Of a stretch of DNA of 52,851 nt, positions 14,644 through 22,908 are shown in pieces; within the stretch, counting starts at the first letter, position 1, and each line of letters opens with the position of its first letter. Source of the stretch: a virus; the IMG/VR virus record IMGVR_UViG_3300023115_000025, positions 1 through 52,851 of that record. One strand, given 5' to 3'. Under the pieces are notes generated by a model, which saw nothing but the letters and a program-made list of their open reading frames with translations, had not been told where the DNA came from and did not search any database. A program made the position numbers and the translations under genes.

Positions 14644-16017
14644 CTAGAATTCAATTTCAAAACTTCCTACATCAAGTTTTTTACTTTTCTTTCCAATATT
14701 TGTTGTAGGAGTAGAATCAGTTAGTTCATCCTGAGCACCTTCTTCTGCATCATAGAGTCTCATTTTTGGTCTGTCAATTCCTACAACAAATCTTTTGTGA
14801 TTATTTGGATCGTTATATCGATTTTTCAACTGTTTTACCAGTATCTGATCTAGTTCTTCCAATTCTTCTGTGGATATTAGCGCAAACATAAAGTCTGCTG
14901 TTGCAGGCAAACCAAAGGATTCTGATGTATCTTCCAATCCAACATCAGTGTTTGTATAACCACTGCGAGTTGTCTGTGTCGCAGAAACAATAGGTACGTT
15001 ATTTTCTACTGCAAGCCCACGCAGTTCTTCTGCGATAGATTTGATGTAAGAATACGAATTAACATTTGCACCATGTTTAATTCTAGAGGACGAACAAATA
15101 TTTAGGTAATCAATATAAATTATATCTGGAATAAAGTTTCTCTTTAGCATAAGCTCTTGTAACAGATGTCTAAAGTGATTGGCGTTTGCAGATGCAGTTG
15201 GATATTCTTTTACGATTAGTTTGCCAGTTGTTTTCTTCTGTATCTTTTGAATTTTTCTAACAAACAAATCTTTAGGCATTTCGGAAACTTGTTGAATGTT
15301 AGTGTTTAAAAGATTTGCATCAATCCTTTCTGCAATCTTTTCTTCAGCCATTTCCAAAGTAATATATAATACATTTTTACCCATCATCAAATGAGATGCG
15401 GCCACATCACACATAAACAGAGACTTACCCACACCAGTACCAGCGAGGGCAATATTTAGTGTTTTGTTTGGTAGTCCACCCTTTGTAATTTGATTAAATT
15501 TTTCCAAATGAAAAGGAATGCGTTCCTCTTTTTTCTGATAAAAATCAAATCGTTCTTCATAGTCGTCAATAAAGTCATGTCCAATATGATTATCAAAAGA
15601 AACTGCAAGTGCATCCTGTAAAAGTTTTGGTAATGCACCTTTATCTTTTTGTGTTTTTCCATCAATAATCTGAATAGACTCCAAGACGGCATTATAGATA
15701 GCTTTATCTTTACACCACTTTTCTGTGTGGTCAATTAACCAATCTTGATTGATATCTTCAACACTATCCAATACATTTATAGTGTCTCCAACCTCTTTAA
15801 ATATCATATCCGATACTTGCAACTCATCCAACATAAGTTGCAAAGCTATCGGAGCAGGAGCGTCATTATACTTGTCTATGTGATCCCGTATCAGATCAAA
15901 CAAAATTTTATCTTTTTCTTCTGTAAAATATGCCCTATCTATAAAGGGAATAGTTTTTCTACAGTATTCATCATTATTAACAAGATTTTGTAATATAGTT
16001 AATTCATTAAGATCCAT
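14644..16017 (-). CDS. 41: Replicative DNA helicase gp41 (DnaB-like)
   Basis: 457 residues (T4 gp41: 475). An N-terminal helical domain is followed by a RecA-type core: Walker A GTGVGKS within NIALAGTGVGKSLF, DnaB-type VLYITLEMAEEKIAERID, Walker B DIIYIDYLNI, and SATQTTRSGYTNTDVGLED as the conserved switch region. It forms the 5'-3' hexameric helicase at the phage fork and pairs with a primase, which is not in this window. It follows uvsX and two small genes, like the T4 uvsX-40-41 order. Its start overlaps the 103-residue gene by 11 bp. Confidence 0.95.
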   Translation of the reverse strand: MDLNELTILQNLVNNDEYCRKTIPFIDRAYFTEEKDKILFDLIRDHIDKYNDAPAPIALQLMLDELQVSDMIFKEVGDTINVLDSVEDINQDWLIDHTEKWCKDKAIYNAVLESIQIIDGKTQKDKGALPKLLQDALAVSFDNHIGHDFIDDYEERFDFYQKKEERIPFHLEKFNQITKGGLPNKTLNIALAGTGVGKSLFMCDVAASHLMMGKNVLYITLEMAEEKIAERIDANLLNTNIQQVSEMPKDLFVRKIQKIQKKTTGKLIVKEYPTASANANHFRHLLQELMLKRNFIPDIIYIDYLNICSSSRIKHGANVNSYSYIKSIAEELRGLAVENNVPIVSATQTTRSGYTNTDVGLEDTSESFGLPATADFMFALISTEELEELDQILVKQLKNRYNDPNNHKRFVVGIDRPKMRLYDAEEGAQDELTDSTPTTNIGKKSKKLDVGSFEIEF

Positions 16018-16318
16018 TTTGCGCCTGTAAATTTGTTATTGCATCGTTAACAGATACTTCTAACATATATTTCAAGATTTGTCCAGCTAGCTCTTCCAAA
16101 TCTTTATTTCCATATAAATCTAAAACTTCATATGTGTCGTTTCCAAGTAAAGGTTCAAAATCAAAAGACATTGTTGCGCCTTCACCCTGTTCTGAAATAT
16201 CAACTTTTCCAAATTTATACATCACACCAGAAAATGGACCATCATCTATTCTTACTGCAAAACCATCTTCTTCATTTTCGGTTTGCATCATTGTGAAACT
16301 TTCTTCTGTAATAATCAT
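16007..16318 (-). CDS. Conserved acidic hypothetical protein between uvsX and 41
   Basis: 103 residues, acidic. A small beta-rich N terminus (GFAVRIDDGPFSGVMYKFGK and then MSFDFEP) precedes a helical tail (EELAGQILKYMLEVSVNDAI). The start overlaps the zinc-ribbon gene by 4 bp and its end overlaps gp41, so all three are coupled. It sits where T4 carries gene 40 but does not look like it. Similar proteins are frequent in marine T4-like phages. Function unknown. Confidence 0.6.
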   Translation of the reverse strand: MIITEESFTMMQTENEEDGFAVRIDDGPFSGVMYKFGKVDISEQGEGATMSFDFEPLLGNDTYEVLDLYGNKDLEELAGQILKYMLEVSVNDAITNLQAQNGS

Positions 16319-16599
16319 TTTAAACTTTCCCTTATATTTCGAGCTTCTCTTTCTAGTGCATCTGCGAGTTTCAAAAGTTCCTCTTTATCATCTGGAACAT
16401 CATCTTCTGGCGCTACATCTTCGGTGCCATAAACTTCTGTCCATTTATCTTTAGGACATCTAATATTTGCAATCTTAGATTTTGCGGGCATGAAACATCC
16501 ACATTCTCTACAAGTGTATATTCTTTGCATGTATTCTGGACAGGCCTTGCAAATATCCATTCTTTGTTTGTAAATATGTTTTGATGCAAACATTGCCAT
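16315..16599 (-). CDS. Zinc-ribbon protein downstream of uvsX
   Basis: 94 residues from ATG 16599, which shares a base with the uvsX stop (TGATG). Cysteines are arranged C-x2-C (DICKACPEYM), C-x2-C-x-C (TCRECGCFMPA) and a further Cys (IRCPKDKW), so a structural zinc site is likely. A Glu/Asp-rich helical tail follows (LLKLADALEREARNIRES). Small zinc proteins of this type are common next to recombination genes in marine T4-like phages. A DNA- or protein-binding role is inferred. Confidence 0.7.
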   Translation of the reverse strand: MAMFASKHIYKQRMDICKACPEYMQRIYTCRECGCFMPAKSKIANIRCPKDKWTEVYGTEDVAPEDDVPDDKEELLKLADALEREARNIRESLK

Positions 16600-17615
16600 C
16601 ACGAACCAACCCTATATTTCTTTCTAAGAAAACTATTAAAATTTTGATCTTGCAAATAAGGTTTCCAAAATTCCATATTATGAGTTTCCTTTTCACGAAA
16701 CTTTTTATCGTTTATTTCACCAGTTTCCATATCTACAGTTTGATACCAACCCCCACCTTTTGTGATTGCACCATATTCCACCGCCATATCCAATAATCCA
16801 GAAGTTCTATCCACACCATTTTCCCAAGATACTGAAATTGGAATTTTAGACTTTTCTTTTACAAATCTAGACTTCTCTACATTAATCACAAAGTGATATC
16901 CTTGAACTTCTGCACCAACTTTATCTTGTTGTCTACCAACAATCCAGATAGTATCAGCACTATAATACATTCCAGTACCACCAGAAACAACCTTAGTAGG
17001 ATATAGTCCCTGCGAATCATATGTATGATTAATTGCGACCATTGGAATATCTTTCATTGTTAGATGCGGAGTTACCATTCTAAACAAAGACTTGAATTGT
17101 TTTGCTCTTGTCATATCGGCGGCAGACTTTTGATTCTCTGCATCCTCTACTTCTTTTTTGGATGCAAGGTTTCCCACAGAATCGACCATGATAAAAAGTT
17201 TGTCTTCTGTTTCGATTTCTTTTAATTGCGAAACTATATCAAATTTTAATTCTTCCAAATCAGTAACTGGAATATGAACCACTCTTGTAGTATCAATTTC
17301 AAATACATCAAAATAGTTCTGTGGAGTTCCAAACTCACTATCATAAAAAAGAGCAACCGCATCTGGATATTTGTCTAGATAAGATTTCATCATAATCAAA
17401 CCGAATGCCGTTTTAAAGTGTTTACTGGGGCCTGCAATCATAGTCAACCCAGATGTGTACCCTTTATCTAAAGAACCAGAAAATGCAACATTCATTGCCG
17501 GAATACTTGTCGGCACATTATCTTTCTCATGTAAGAATGGCGATTCTGATAAAGTATTAACTCTACCATCTTTGAAAGAAGTATTCTTTCTTAACTTATT
17601 CATTAAACTACTCAT
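16599..17615 (-). CDS. uvsX: UvsX RecA-like recombinase
   Basis: 338 residues (T4 UvsX: 391). An N-terminal segment is followed by a RecA core with Walker A-like GPSKHFKTAF, Walker B LFIMVDSVGNL, and loop/switch segments around VAINHTYDSQGLYP and KVVSGGTGMYYSADTIWIVG. It coats ssDNA and catalyses strand exchange, with UvsY (39019) as mediator and UvsW as branch-migration helicase. It lies 9 bp downstream of gp43, in the T4-like order 43-uvsX-41. Confidence 0.95.
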   Translation of the reverse strand: MSSLMNKLRKNTSFKDGRVNTLSESPFLHEKDNVPTSIPAMNVAFSGSLDKGYTSGLTMIAGPSKHFKTAFGLIMMKSYLDKYPDAVALFYDSEFGTPQNYFDVFEIDTTRVVHIPVTDLEELKFDIVSQLKEIETEDKLFIMVDSVGNLASKKEVEDAENQKSAADMTRAKQFKSLFRMVTPHLTMKDIPMVAINHTYDSQGLYPTKVVSGGTGMYYSADTIWIVGRQQDKVGAEVQGYHFVINVEKSRFVKEKSKIPISVSWENGVDRTSGLLDMAVEYGAITKGGGWYQTVDMETGEINDKKFREKETHNMEFWKPYLQDQNFNSFLRKKYRVGS

Positions 17616-17624
17616 GATTTTCTC

Positions 17625-20138
17625 CTAGAAAAATTGATCTAATGTAAATTTCTTTTCCAAATCCCACTGTATAGTATCGGTTATTGTTTTAATTGGTTCG
17701 AGAAAGGCCTTTTCAAATTGAGTGTCATAGTCAATGTAGTTATCCAATTCAAATTCCTCGGGCAACCCACTCAAAATGGCGATTGTATTGTTTTGTATGG
17801 GATTTGGTATTTTCAAATAACAAAACTTAATCTTTTCGCCTTCTTTAATTAATTGATATTTTCTATCAAGTTTTTTGTCTTTTAGTAATTTGTTATAATA
17901 CAACACACCTTTTACATGGATGGGCGTGCCTTTTCGAAAAACGTGTTGTGAGTCGTGATACTTTTTAAGTCCATTACAACCTCTTGGAAATGCTATCGCA
18001 TCTATGTCTGTTTTCTTAAAATCTTTTCTGAAGTTGTCAATGTGTTCAATTAACTCATCATTAGTTTTTCTAAGAATAATCTTTAGGGATTCTTTAATTT
18101 TTTCCCTACAAATTTCTGGAGTAGAAGATCTAACGGCCTCAATACCCATAATTTTCAATTCTGGTTCTTTATATCTTACACCTTCGTTGTCCCAAACATT
18201 TAGAATATACCTTTTCTTTGCTGTCCAAATGCCACTATCAGCAATAACTTCACGAGCCATCTGCATTTTTTGATCATATGCATTTACATACGAAGCAAGG
18301 TCCTCATAAGACTTATCAATAAAAGGTTCAAGTTTATCTTTAGCCACTTTATCAAGAAAATTGACCACTTTTTGTTTTGATACCTGTGCTTCCTTTCCAA
18401 AGACTTTGTGTACCAATTCACTAAAAACAACATATATCGAATCCGTATCGCTTGCAATGACATATTCTTTCTGCTCTTCATTTTCTAAAACCCTATTTAG
18501 ATATTGATTAACTTTCTTTTCAATCCATCTAATACTTAGTTGTCCAGAAAGTGTGATAGATTCTGCCTGTCTAATATCATAATAACGGAAATACTGATTA
18601 CCCAAAGCACCATATGCAGAGTTCAACAAAATCTTTGCAGCCATTTGTTTATTATCAAGTTGGGATATTTTATTCTTCAATTCTCTTTCATCACCATTTC
18701 CATCAATTAAATCTTGTTTGGTTTTCAACATCTCTTTTTTGTATTTTGTTCTATCATCATACATTTTTTGCATCAATGTTGGCAAAAACCCACGTTTATC
18801 TTTGTTAAACAAAACACCACTAGGACAGACTGTCAAATTACTTTGTTGTAAAATAGTCAAGTCAGTTTTTTCTTCTAATAAATCATCGACCGAGGTGTTT
18901 ATTCTTTCTTCGTCAAAAAGTGTTTCTGGTGAAATATTATATTGCATAATAAGATGTGGGTACAAACTATTCAAATCAAATGACATAATCCATTCGTGCT
19001 TACCAACATGGGGATCCTTTACATACCCACCAGCATATGATTCACTTTTAGTGGCAGATGATTTTGGTGGTATTACAATATTTGATTTTCTGAGCTCATT
19101 AAATGCAATCGAGTCCCATACCTTAATAGGAGAAAATACCTCATCAAAGTTTACCTTTGATTGATATGCAATAGTAATCAAAAGATCCATCAGTTTGAGT
19201 TTTTCTTCGAGCCTATCAACAAGTCCAACATCTTTAATGTTATAGTCAATATACTTTTGATAGTCTTGTTTGTAAAACAAATGCATATTTGCAAACTCTG
19301 AGTGGTCGAGTTTTCTTTCGCCCAACTCTACATATGCAATAGTATCAAGTCTATAATTTTCTCTTGTCACATAAGTAAACTTACGATACAGGTCAAGATA
19401 ATCAACAATCGCAAGGCCTGATATTTTAACCTGTTGTTGTATCATACCACGAATGTTTTTCTCAACACGATCAACCATACCCCAAGGCGAAAGAGTTTTC
19501 ATCTCTTTTTCACCCAAGACTTTTTCGATACGGTTAACAAGATATGACATATCAAACTGATTCACATTCCAACCAGTAACAATATCAATCTTTGAGTTTT
19601 TCCAAATGTTTAGAAAACTGCGTAGCAGGTCAAGTTCGTTTGAAAACTTATAATACTTTACGGGCAATCCATCTTTATTTTCCCAATCACCCAGACCAAG
19701 AACAACATATTGTCCATGCATTTTCATTGTGATAGCGTTAACACGCTCAATGGCCTGCATTGGTTCTGGAAATCCTTGTTCACACTCCACCTCAATATCA
19801 ATATTACAAATATTGACTTTAGAAATATCATATGCAATATCTTGCGGATAAGTGTCAGAAATAAATGGATACACAAACTGAGTATGTCCGTATATTTTTA
19901 CATCTTCGATTTCACTATATTTTTTTAGAAAATCTCTTGCTTCTTTAATACTGCCTTGTTTCAAAGGCCAAACTTTTTCGCCATACAGAGTCTTATGTTT
20001 TGTTGGTGTATTTTTCCTAGAAGAATTAATAAAAAGAGTAGGCGAGTAGTCTAGTTTGACCTCTCGCCTCTTTCCATCATCGATTTCTCTTAATAGTATT
20101 TTGTTGCCAACACATTGCACATTAGTATAAAAACGCAT
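17625..20138 (-). CDS. 43: DNA polymerase gp43 (family B)
   Basis: 837 residues from ATG 20138 (T4: 898). A TTG one codon earlier is not preferred; GAGG precedes the ATG. 3'-5' exonuclease motifs are NIDIEVECE (Exo I), TGWNVNQFDMSYL (Exo II) and YNIKDVGLVDRLE (Exo III). Polymerase motifs are DLNSLYPHLIMQYNISPETL (motif A), KILLNSAYGALGN (motif B) and ASDTDSIYVVF (motif C). The C terminus ends DLEKKFTLDQFF, a clamp-binding-type tail (LDQFF). It has its own strong sigma70-like promoter at 20163-20191 and is probably an early gene subject to RegA control. Confidence 0.97.
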   Translation of the reverse strand: MRFYTNVQCVGNKILLREIDDGKRREVKLDYSPTLFINSSRKNTPTKHKTLYGEKVWPLKQGSIKEARDFLKKYSEIEDVKIYGHTQFVYPFISDTYPQDIAYDISKVNICNIDIEVECEQGFPEPMQAIERVNAITMKMHGQYVVLGLGDWENKDGLPVKYYKFSNELDLLRSFLNIWKNSKIDIVTGWNVNQFDMSYLVNRIEKVLGEKEMKTLSPWGMVDRVEKNIRGMIQQQVKISGLAIVDYLDLYRKFTYVTRENYRLDTIAYVELGERKLDHSEFANMHLFYKQDYQKYIDYNIKDVGLVDRLEEKLKLMDLLITIAYQSKVNFDEVFSPIKVWDSIAFNELRKSNIVIPPKSSATKSESYAGGYVKDPHVGKHEWIMSFDLNSLYPHLIMQYNISPETLFDEERINTSVDDLLEEKTDLTILQQSNLTVCPSGVLFNKDKRGFLPTLMQKMYDDRTKYKKEMLKTKQDLIDGNGDERELKNKISQLDNKQMAAKILLNSAYGALGNQYFRYYDIRQAESITLSGQLSIRWIEKKVNQYLNRVLENEEQKEYVIASDTDSIYVVFSELVHKVFGKEAQVSKQKVVNFLDKVAKDKLEPFIDKSYEDLASYVNAYDQKMQMAREVIADSGIWTAKKRYILNVWDNEGVRYKEPELKIMGIEAVRSSTPEICREKIKESLKIILRKTNDELIEHIDNFRKDFKKTDIDAIAFPRGCNGLKKYHDSQHVFRKGTPIHVKGVLYYNKLLKDKKLDRKYQLIKEGEKIKFCYLKIPNPIQNNTIAILSGLPEEFELDNYIDYDTQFEKAFLEPIKTITDTIQWDLEKKFTLDQFF

Positions 20139-20162
20139 CAAAACCTCAATATAATTTCAACT

Positions 20163-20191
20163 AGAATATCATATTATTTGTGATTTGTCAA
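20163..20191 (-). promoter_or_regulatory. Early (sigma70-like) promoter for gp43
   Basis: Minus strand: TTGACA at 20191-20186, a 17-bp spacer, then TATTCT at 20168-20163, with TGA immediately before it (extended -10). It lies in the 54-bp gap upstream of the polymerase gene. Confidence 0.65.
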
Positions 20192-20192
20192 G

Positions 20193-20561
20193 TTATAATT
20201 TGACAAATGAATGATTTCCAGAGGGTTCTTGTGGTTTTGCCTTCTTAATAGTATTAACACTAGTAGAAGAAGGCAGGACCAAACCACTACCAAATACTTT
20301 GCTATATTCGTTTAATAATTCATTTACTGGAGTTAGAACAAAAAGAACTAAATCTTTTTTAATTTCTATTCCATCTTTTGCGTTTGTGTACGGTAAAAAT
20401 GGGGCCAATCCAATCCTAGCAGTTGCAGATGTTGGATCGGCATATGAAGTTGCGATTTGACACACATCTTTGATTTTATAATGTGTATCAGTTTCTTCAA
20501 CAATACCCATCAATTCTTCACCAGATATAAGTCTGACAACTTTTGTATCTGTTAAAGACAT
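20193..20561 (-). CDS. Small Sm/LSM-fold-like protein
   Basis: 122 residues. The N-terminal 75 residues read KVVRLISGEELMGIVEETDT then YKIKDVCQIAT, a strand pattern with an internal SGEE turn like the Sm1 motif of LSM/Hfq folds, followed by a C-terminal tail rich in Ser/Pro. A second protein with the same LxxGE pattern occurs at 37084-37515. It starts one base into the preceding stop and lies just upstream of the gp43 promoter. RNA binding is suggested by fold resemblance only. Confidence 0.55.
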   Translation of the reverse strand: MSLTDTKVVRLISGEELMGIVEETDTHYKIKDVCQIATSYADPTSATARIGLAPFLPYTNAKDGIEIKKDLVLFVLTPVNELLNEYSKVFGSGLVLPSSTSVNTIKKAKPQEPSGNHSFVKL

Positions 20562-20830
20562 TAGCTTTCCTCTTGTGGATCTGTTGGTGTTGCGGTTGCA
20601 GTGGGTTGTGGCTGATTGGCAAAATGCGAAACTAAACTTTTTAGTTTGCCTTCAGAGTCTGATAGTTGAGTCAACCATTTATCCATCGTTCCAACAAAAT
20701 CACTATGTTCTGCAACACCAGAAGAATTAGAAAAGAATACATTTAGATTTGCGATTGCTTCATCTCTTTCAAATTCGTATTTTCTAATCAATGCCCTCAT
20801 GAAGGGACTTTGTACATAATTAAATTGCAT
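20561..20830 (-). CDS. Hypothetical helical protein
   Basis: 89 residues, MQFNYVQSPFMRALIRKYEF start, predicted helical to about residue 70, then a Pro/Thr/Ala-rich tail (QPQPTATATPTDPQEES) like a flexible linker. It overlaps the preceding gene by 11 bp and the following one by 1 bp. No domain recognised. Its context in the small-gene run upstream of gp43 suggests early expression. Confidence 0.55.
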   Translation of the reverse strand: MQFNYVQSPFMRALIRKYEFERDEAIANLNVFFSNSSGVAEHSDFVGTMDKWLTQLSDSEGKLKSLVSHFANQPQPTATATPTDPQEES

Positions 20831-21125
20831 TTACTTTCGCTCCTTTTGCTATCCATTTCTTTTCTTCTTTGATATGTTGTTTTATATCTGATTGGAGTTT
20901 TCTTGCAGTTGGAGTATCACCCAACCATTTAATTATTCTCCTTTCAAGATATTTCCATTCCATATCAATTACTTTTCTCATAATATCACCAGCATTTTGA
21001 TTCATCATGATATCTTTATTATTTAAGATTTGTTCCATAAGTTTATCATTTGGAAGTGCCGGTTGAAATTCAACATCACCAAATCTTGGTGATTTTTTTC
21101 TTATTCTATAGAGTGGTTCATTCAT
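20820..21125 (-). CDS. Conserved small basic hypothetical protein
   Basis: 101 residues: MNEPLYRIRKKSPRFGDVEF, then NDKLMEQILNNKDIMMNQNA, and a Lys-rich helical C terminus (KLQSDIKQHIKEEKKWIAKG). The start is shared with the previous stop (TAATG). It resembles short marine T4-like phage ORFs near gp43. No function assigned. Confidence 0.55.
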   Translation of the reverse strand: MNEPLYRIRKKSPRFGDVEFQPALPNDKLMEQILNNKDIMMNQNAGDIMRKVIDMEWKYLERRIIKWLGDTPTARKLQSDIKQHIKEEKKWIAKGAKVNAI

Positions 21126-21304
21126 TATTTAACAATCCACTCTTTCTCTTCTTGAATTTCTTGCCTGCGAGATTTGACGCATTTGGAAATCTCCATTAAC
21201 GCTTTTCTTGCTCTAATTCCGGCAGATTTGTTTCCTGTTGAAAATTTTTCATTTTCTAACTTGTATTGTTCTACAAGTGCAATAATTTGTTCATGTGTAT
21301 CCAT
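21125..21304 (-). CDS. Small conserved helical protein
   Basis: 59 residues from ATG 21304, chosen for its AAGGTGA ribosome site; a TTG six codons upstream is not needed. The sequence MDTHEQIIALVEQYKLENEK is followed by STGNKSAGIRARKALMEISK. The KSAGIRARKAL motif is a hallmark of a short marine-phage family sometimes called histone-like, although DNA binding is not shown. It immediately follows the hsp20 terminator hairpin. Confidence 0.65.
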   Translation of the reverse strand: MDTHEQIIALVEQYKLENEKFSTGNKSAGIRARKALMEISKCVKSRRQEIQEEKEWIVK

Positions 21305-21323
21305 TTTTATCACCTTTTTCAAA

Positions 21324-21341
21324 GTGGGGGTTTCCCCCCAC
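21324..21341 (-). terminator. Hairpin terminator after hsp20
   Basis: A 7-bp GC stem (GTGGGGG/CCCCCAC) with a 4-nt loop lies 8 bp past the hsp20 stop. The trailing T run is short on the minus strand (TTTG) and longer on the plus strand (CCTTTTATTTATT), so it may work in both directions or only partially terminate. Confidence 0.6.
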
Positions 21342-21348
21342 CTTTTAT

Positions 21349-21807
21349 TTATTCAGCCAAAAACTTTTTGTTTTTTGACTTTTTTACAGTACCAATTTCA
21401 ATAGTCCTTGGTTTTTTGTGTTCCGGAACTACTAACTCCATACTGATAGTTAAAATTCCATTCACGATTTCAGCACCTGTTACTACGAGGTCAGCAGCGA
21501 GTGTAAACTTTCTTTCAAAGTTACGTCCACCAATACCTTTATGTAGATATTCCACATCTGCGATATCAGTTTTTGTACCAGTGACCGTCAAAGTATTTTC
21601 TTTCACTTCGACAGAAAGTTCATCTTCAGAGAAACCAGAAACCGCCAATTCAATTGTATATGTTTCTTCGTCACCTTTAATAATATTATAAGGTGGATAA
21701 TTATCACCTTTGAAAGCGACCGAATTATCTAATTCTCTGAGTAAATGATCGAAGCCGATGCTACTGCGTAGAAAAGGATCGAAGTGCTGTGTTGTAAACC
21801 TAACCAT
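21349..21807 (-). CDS. Small heat-shock protein (Hsp20/IbpA family)
   Basis: 152 residues from ATG 21807; the AGGAGG site 7 nt upstream fixes the start (a TTG eight codons further upstream would include that site in its coding sequence). An N-terminal segment with RFTTQHFDPFLRSSIGFDHL is typical of IbpA/Hsp20. The alpha-crystallin domain follows: PPYNIIKGDEETYTIELAVS, FSEDELSVEVKENTLTVTGT, the GIGGRNFERKF loop, and NGILTISMELVVPE. It has an ATP-independent holdase role and may protect virion or host proteins. Hsp20 is a known gene of marine T4-like phages. It has its own leader (possible RNA thermometer) and terminator. Confidence 0.95.
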   Translation of the reverse strand: MVRFTTQHFDPFLRSSIGFDHLLRELDNSVAFKGDNYPPYNIIKGDEETYTIELAVSGFSEDELSVEVKENTLTVTGTKTDIADVEYLHKGIGGRNFERKFTLAADLVVTGAEIVNGILTISMELVVPEHKKPRTIEIGTVKKSKNKKFLAE

Positions 21808-21903
21808 TTTATTTCCTCCTATATTTAGCAAGGTTAATTATGAGTCCCATAAGGCGACCCGCATATTATTTAGTATACTTTTTTGCGTCATACTAAAAAA
21901 TAT
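21808..21903 (-). promoter_or_regulatory. hsp20 leader with ROSE-like RNA thermometer candidate
   Basis: The 96-nt gap upstream of hsp20 contains two stems. The distal one pairs TTTAGTAT with ATACTAAA around a 13-nt loop. The proximal one (21815-21833) is CCUUGCU, a 6-nt loop, then AGGAGG, which buries the Shine-Dalgarno sequence. UUGCU facing AGGA with a G-G opposition and an unpaired C is the key signature of ROSE thermometers of proteobacterial small heat-shock genes. This is a reading by eye. Confidence 0.5.
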
Positions 21904-22326
21904 TTAAATATCTTCACTTTTTCTATTTTCTGACATATAAACATCAAATTTACCGCCAGGATATCTAGACTCTAACTTTTGAACATTTTGCGCAATGACT
22001 TCGTTTGGATCCACATCAATGGCCCTACATGCATTTATCCAATACCAAATCACATCGCCCAATTCGGATTTTAAATGTGCCTTTGTTTGATCTGTAAATG
22101 GTTTGCCTTGAAACAACAATTTCTTTACAATTTCCGCAAACTCACCAGATTCACTTGACATTCCAATAGTACTTGTCATTAGTAATGACATATTGATATC
22201 AAACACATCTAAATGTTTTTGTGTTTCTTCGAGATTATCAATAAACAACTTTGTACTATTACTTTGCAGGCTTGTGACGCCCTCTACAAAGTTTTTATAA
22301 GAATTTAAATCAATTTGTTTCGACAT
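21904..22326 (-). CDS. mazG: MazG-like nucleotide pyrophosphohydrolase
   Basis: 140 residues from ATG 22326 (AGAGG site; the earlier in-frame ATG at 22347 lacks one). The MazG/all-alpha NTPase signature is present: SSESGEFAEIVKKLLFQGKP provides the first E-x2-E helix, and LKSELGDVIWYWINACRAID the ExxD helix binding Mg. Such enzymes hydrolyse (d)NTPs to monophosphates. In marine phages MazG may adjust nucleotide pools or alarmones, but the substrate here is unknown. It overlaps the previous gene by 17 bp. Confidence 0.85.
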   Translation of the reverse strand: MSKQIDLNSYKNFVEGVTSLQSNSTKLFIDNLEETQKHLDVFDINMSLLMTSTIGMSSESGEFAEIVKKLLFQGKPFTDQTKAHLKSELGDVIWYWINACRAIDVDPNEVIAQNVQKLESRYPGGKFDVYMSENRKSEDI

Positions 22327-22906
22327 CTTGTTCCTCTCGTAAATCATAAATAATATTTTCTATACTATTTTCTTGAATGGCGCACATTTGTTCCCAACTT
22401 GGCTCCCAATCTTCTGGCTCTTCTTCACCCATTTCGTCTTCGTCCCAATAAAAACTCAATCCTTCATTACTATATTCATCCGATTCAATCATATAATTAT
22501 CATAAACTTCGCCTTCGTAAAAAACCGAAGAACCAAAAAAGTTTGGCATCTCATCCTCATATGTTGCGGCAAAAATAACTTTAGGGTCAATTTTCTCGGC
22601 CTCTTCCGCAATCTTTACATAAAAATATTCTGGATAATCCCATGCGGAACAACAAGAGATAGATTCAACGTCAATATCTTGAACATTACACCATTTTGCG
22701 CCGATATTATCTATGTACCAAGATCTTGTTGAAGTTTCTTCTTCATTAACATCAGACCAAAACATTTCATGTACTGGTTTATATAATTCAAAATCAACAA
22801 CTTCATCTTCTGGAATCACAAGGCCATCTAACTTTTCTTTAAACCATTTCTTTACTTCATCATTTCCTTCATAAATCCAAAAATTTGAATAAACATTATT
22901 TGCCAT
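22310..22906 (-). CDS. Acidic protein resembling YubB/DUF1281 ferredoxin-like family
   Basis: 198 residues from ATG 22906, which has a GGAG site; a GTG at 22918 would overlap the previous gene. Strongly acidic C-terminal region (WDEDEMGEEEPEDWEPSWEQ). The central block YIDNIGAKWCNVQDIDVESI, then CSAWDYPEYFYVKIAEEAEK and YEDEMPNFFGSSVFYEGEVY, matches by eye the layout of the DUF1281/YubB family (WGTKW..., aromatic Trp-rich strand, fxG). Function unknown. Highly negatively charged phage proteins sometimes act as DNA mimics, which is speculative here. Confidence 0.55.
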   Translation of the reverse strand: MANNVYSNFWIYEGNDEVKKWFKEKLDGLVIPEDEVVDFELYKPVHEMFWSDVNEEETSTRSWYIDNIGAKWCNVQDIDVESISCCSAWDYPEYFYVKIAEEAEKIDPKVIFAATYEDEMPNFFGSSVFYEGEVYDNYMIESDEYSNEGLSFYWDEDEMGEEEPEDWEPSWEQMCAIQENSIENIIYDLREEQDVETN

Positions 22907-22908
22907 TT

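Noticed and set aside
18718-19164. 148-codon plus-strand open frame
   Set aside because: It lies wholly opposite the polymerase motifs of gp43, has Ser/Phe/Leu-rich composition typical of antisense shadows, and lacks a ribosome site or promoter. The same applies to other long plus-strand frames such as 740-1177, 21266-21691 and 27397-27837.
21808-21903. 17-codon ORF in the hsp20 leader (MTQKSILNNMRVALWDS)
   Set aside because: It has no ribosome binding site and overlaps the distal stem of the proposed RNA element; structure explains the gap better than coding.
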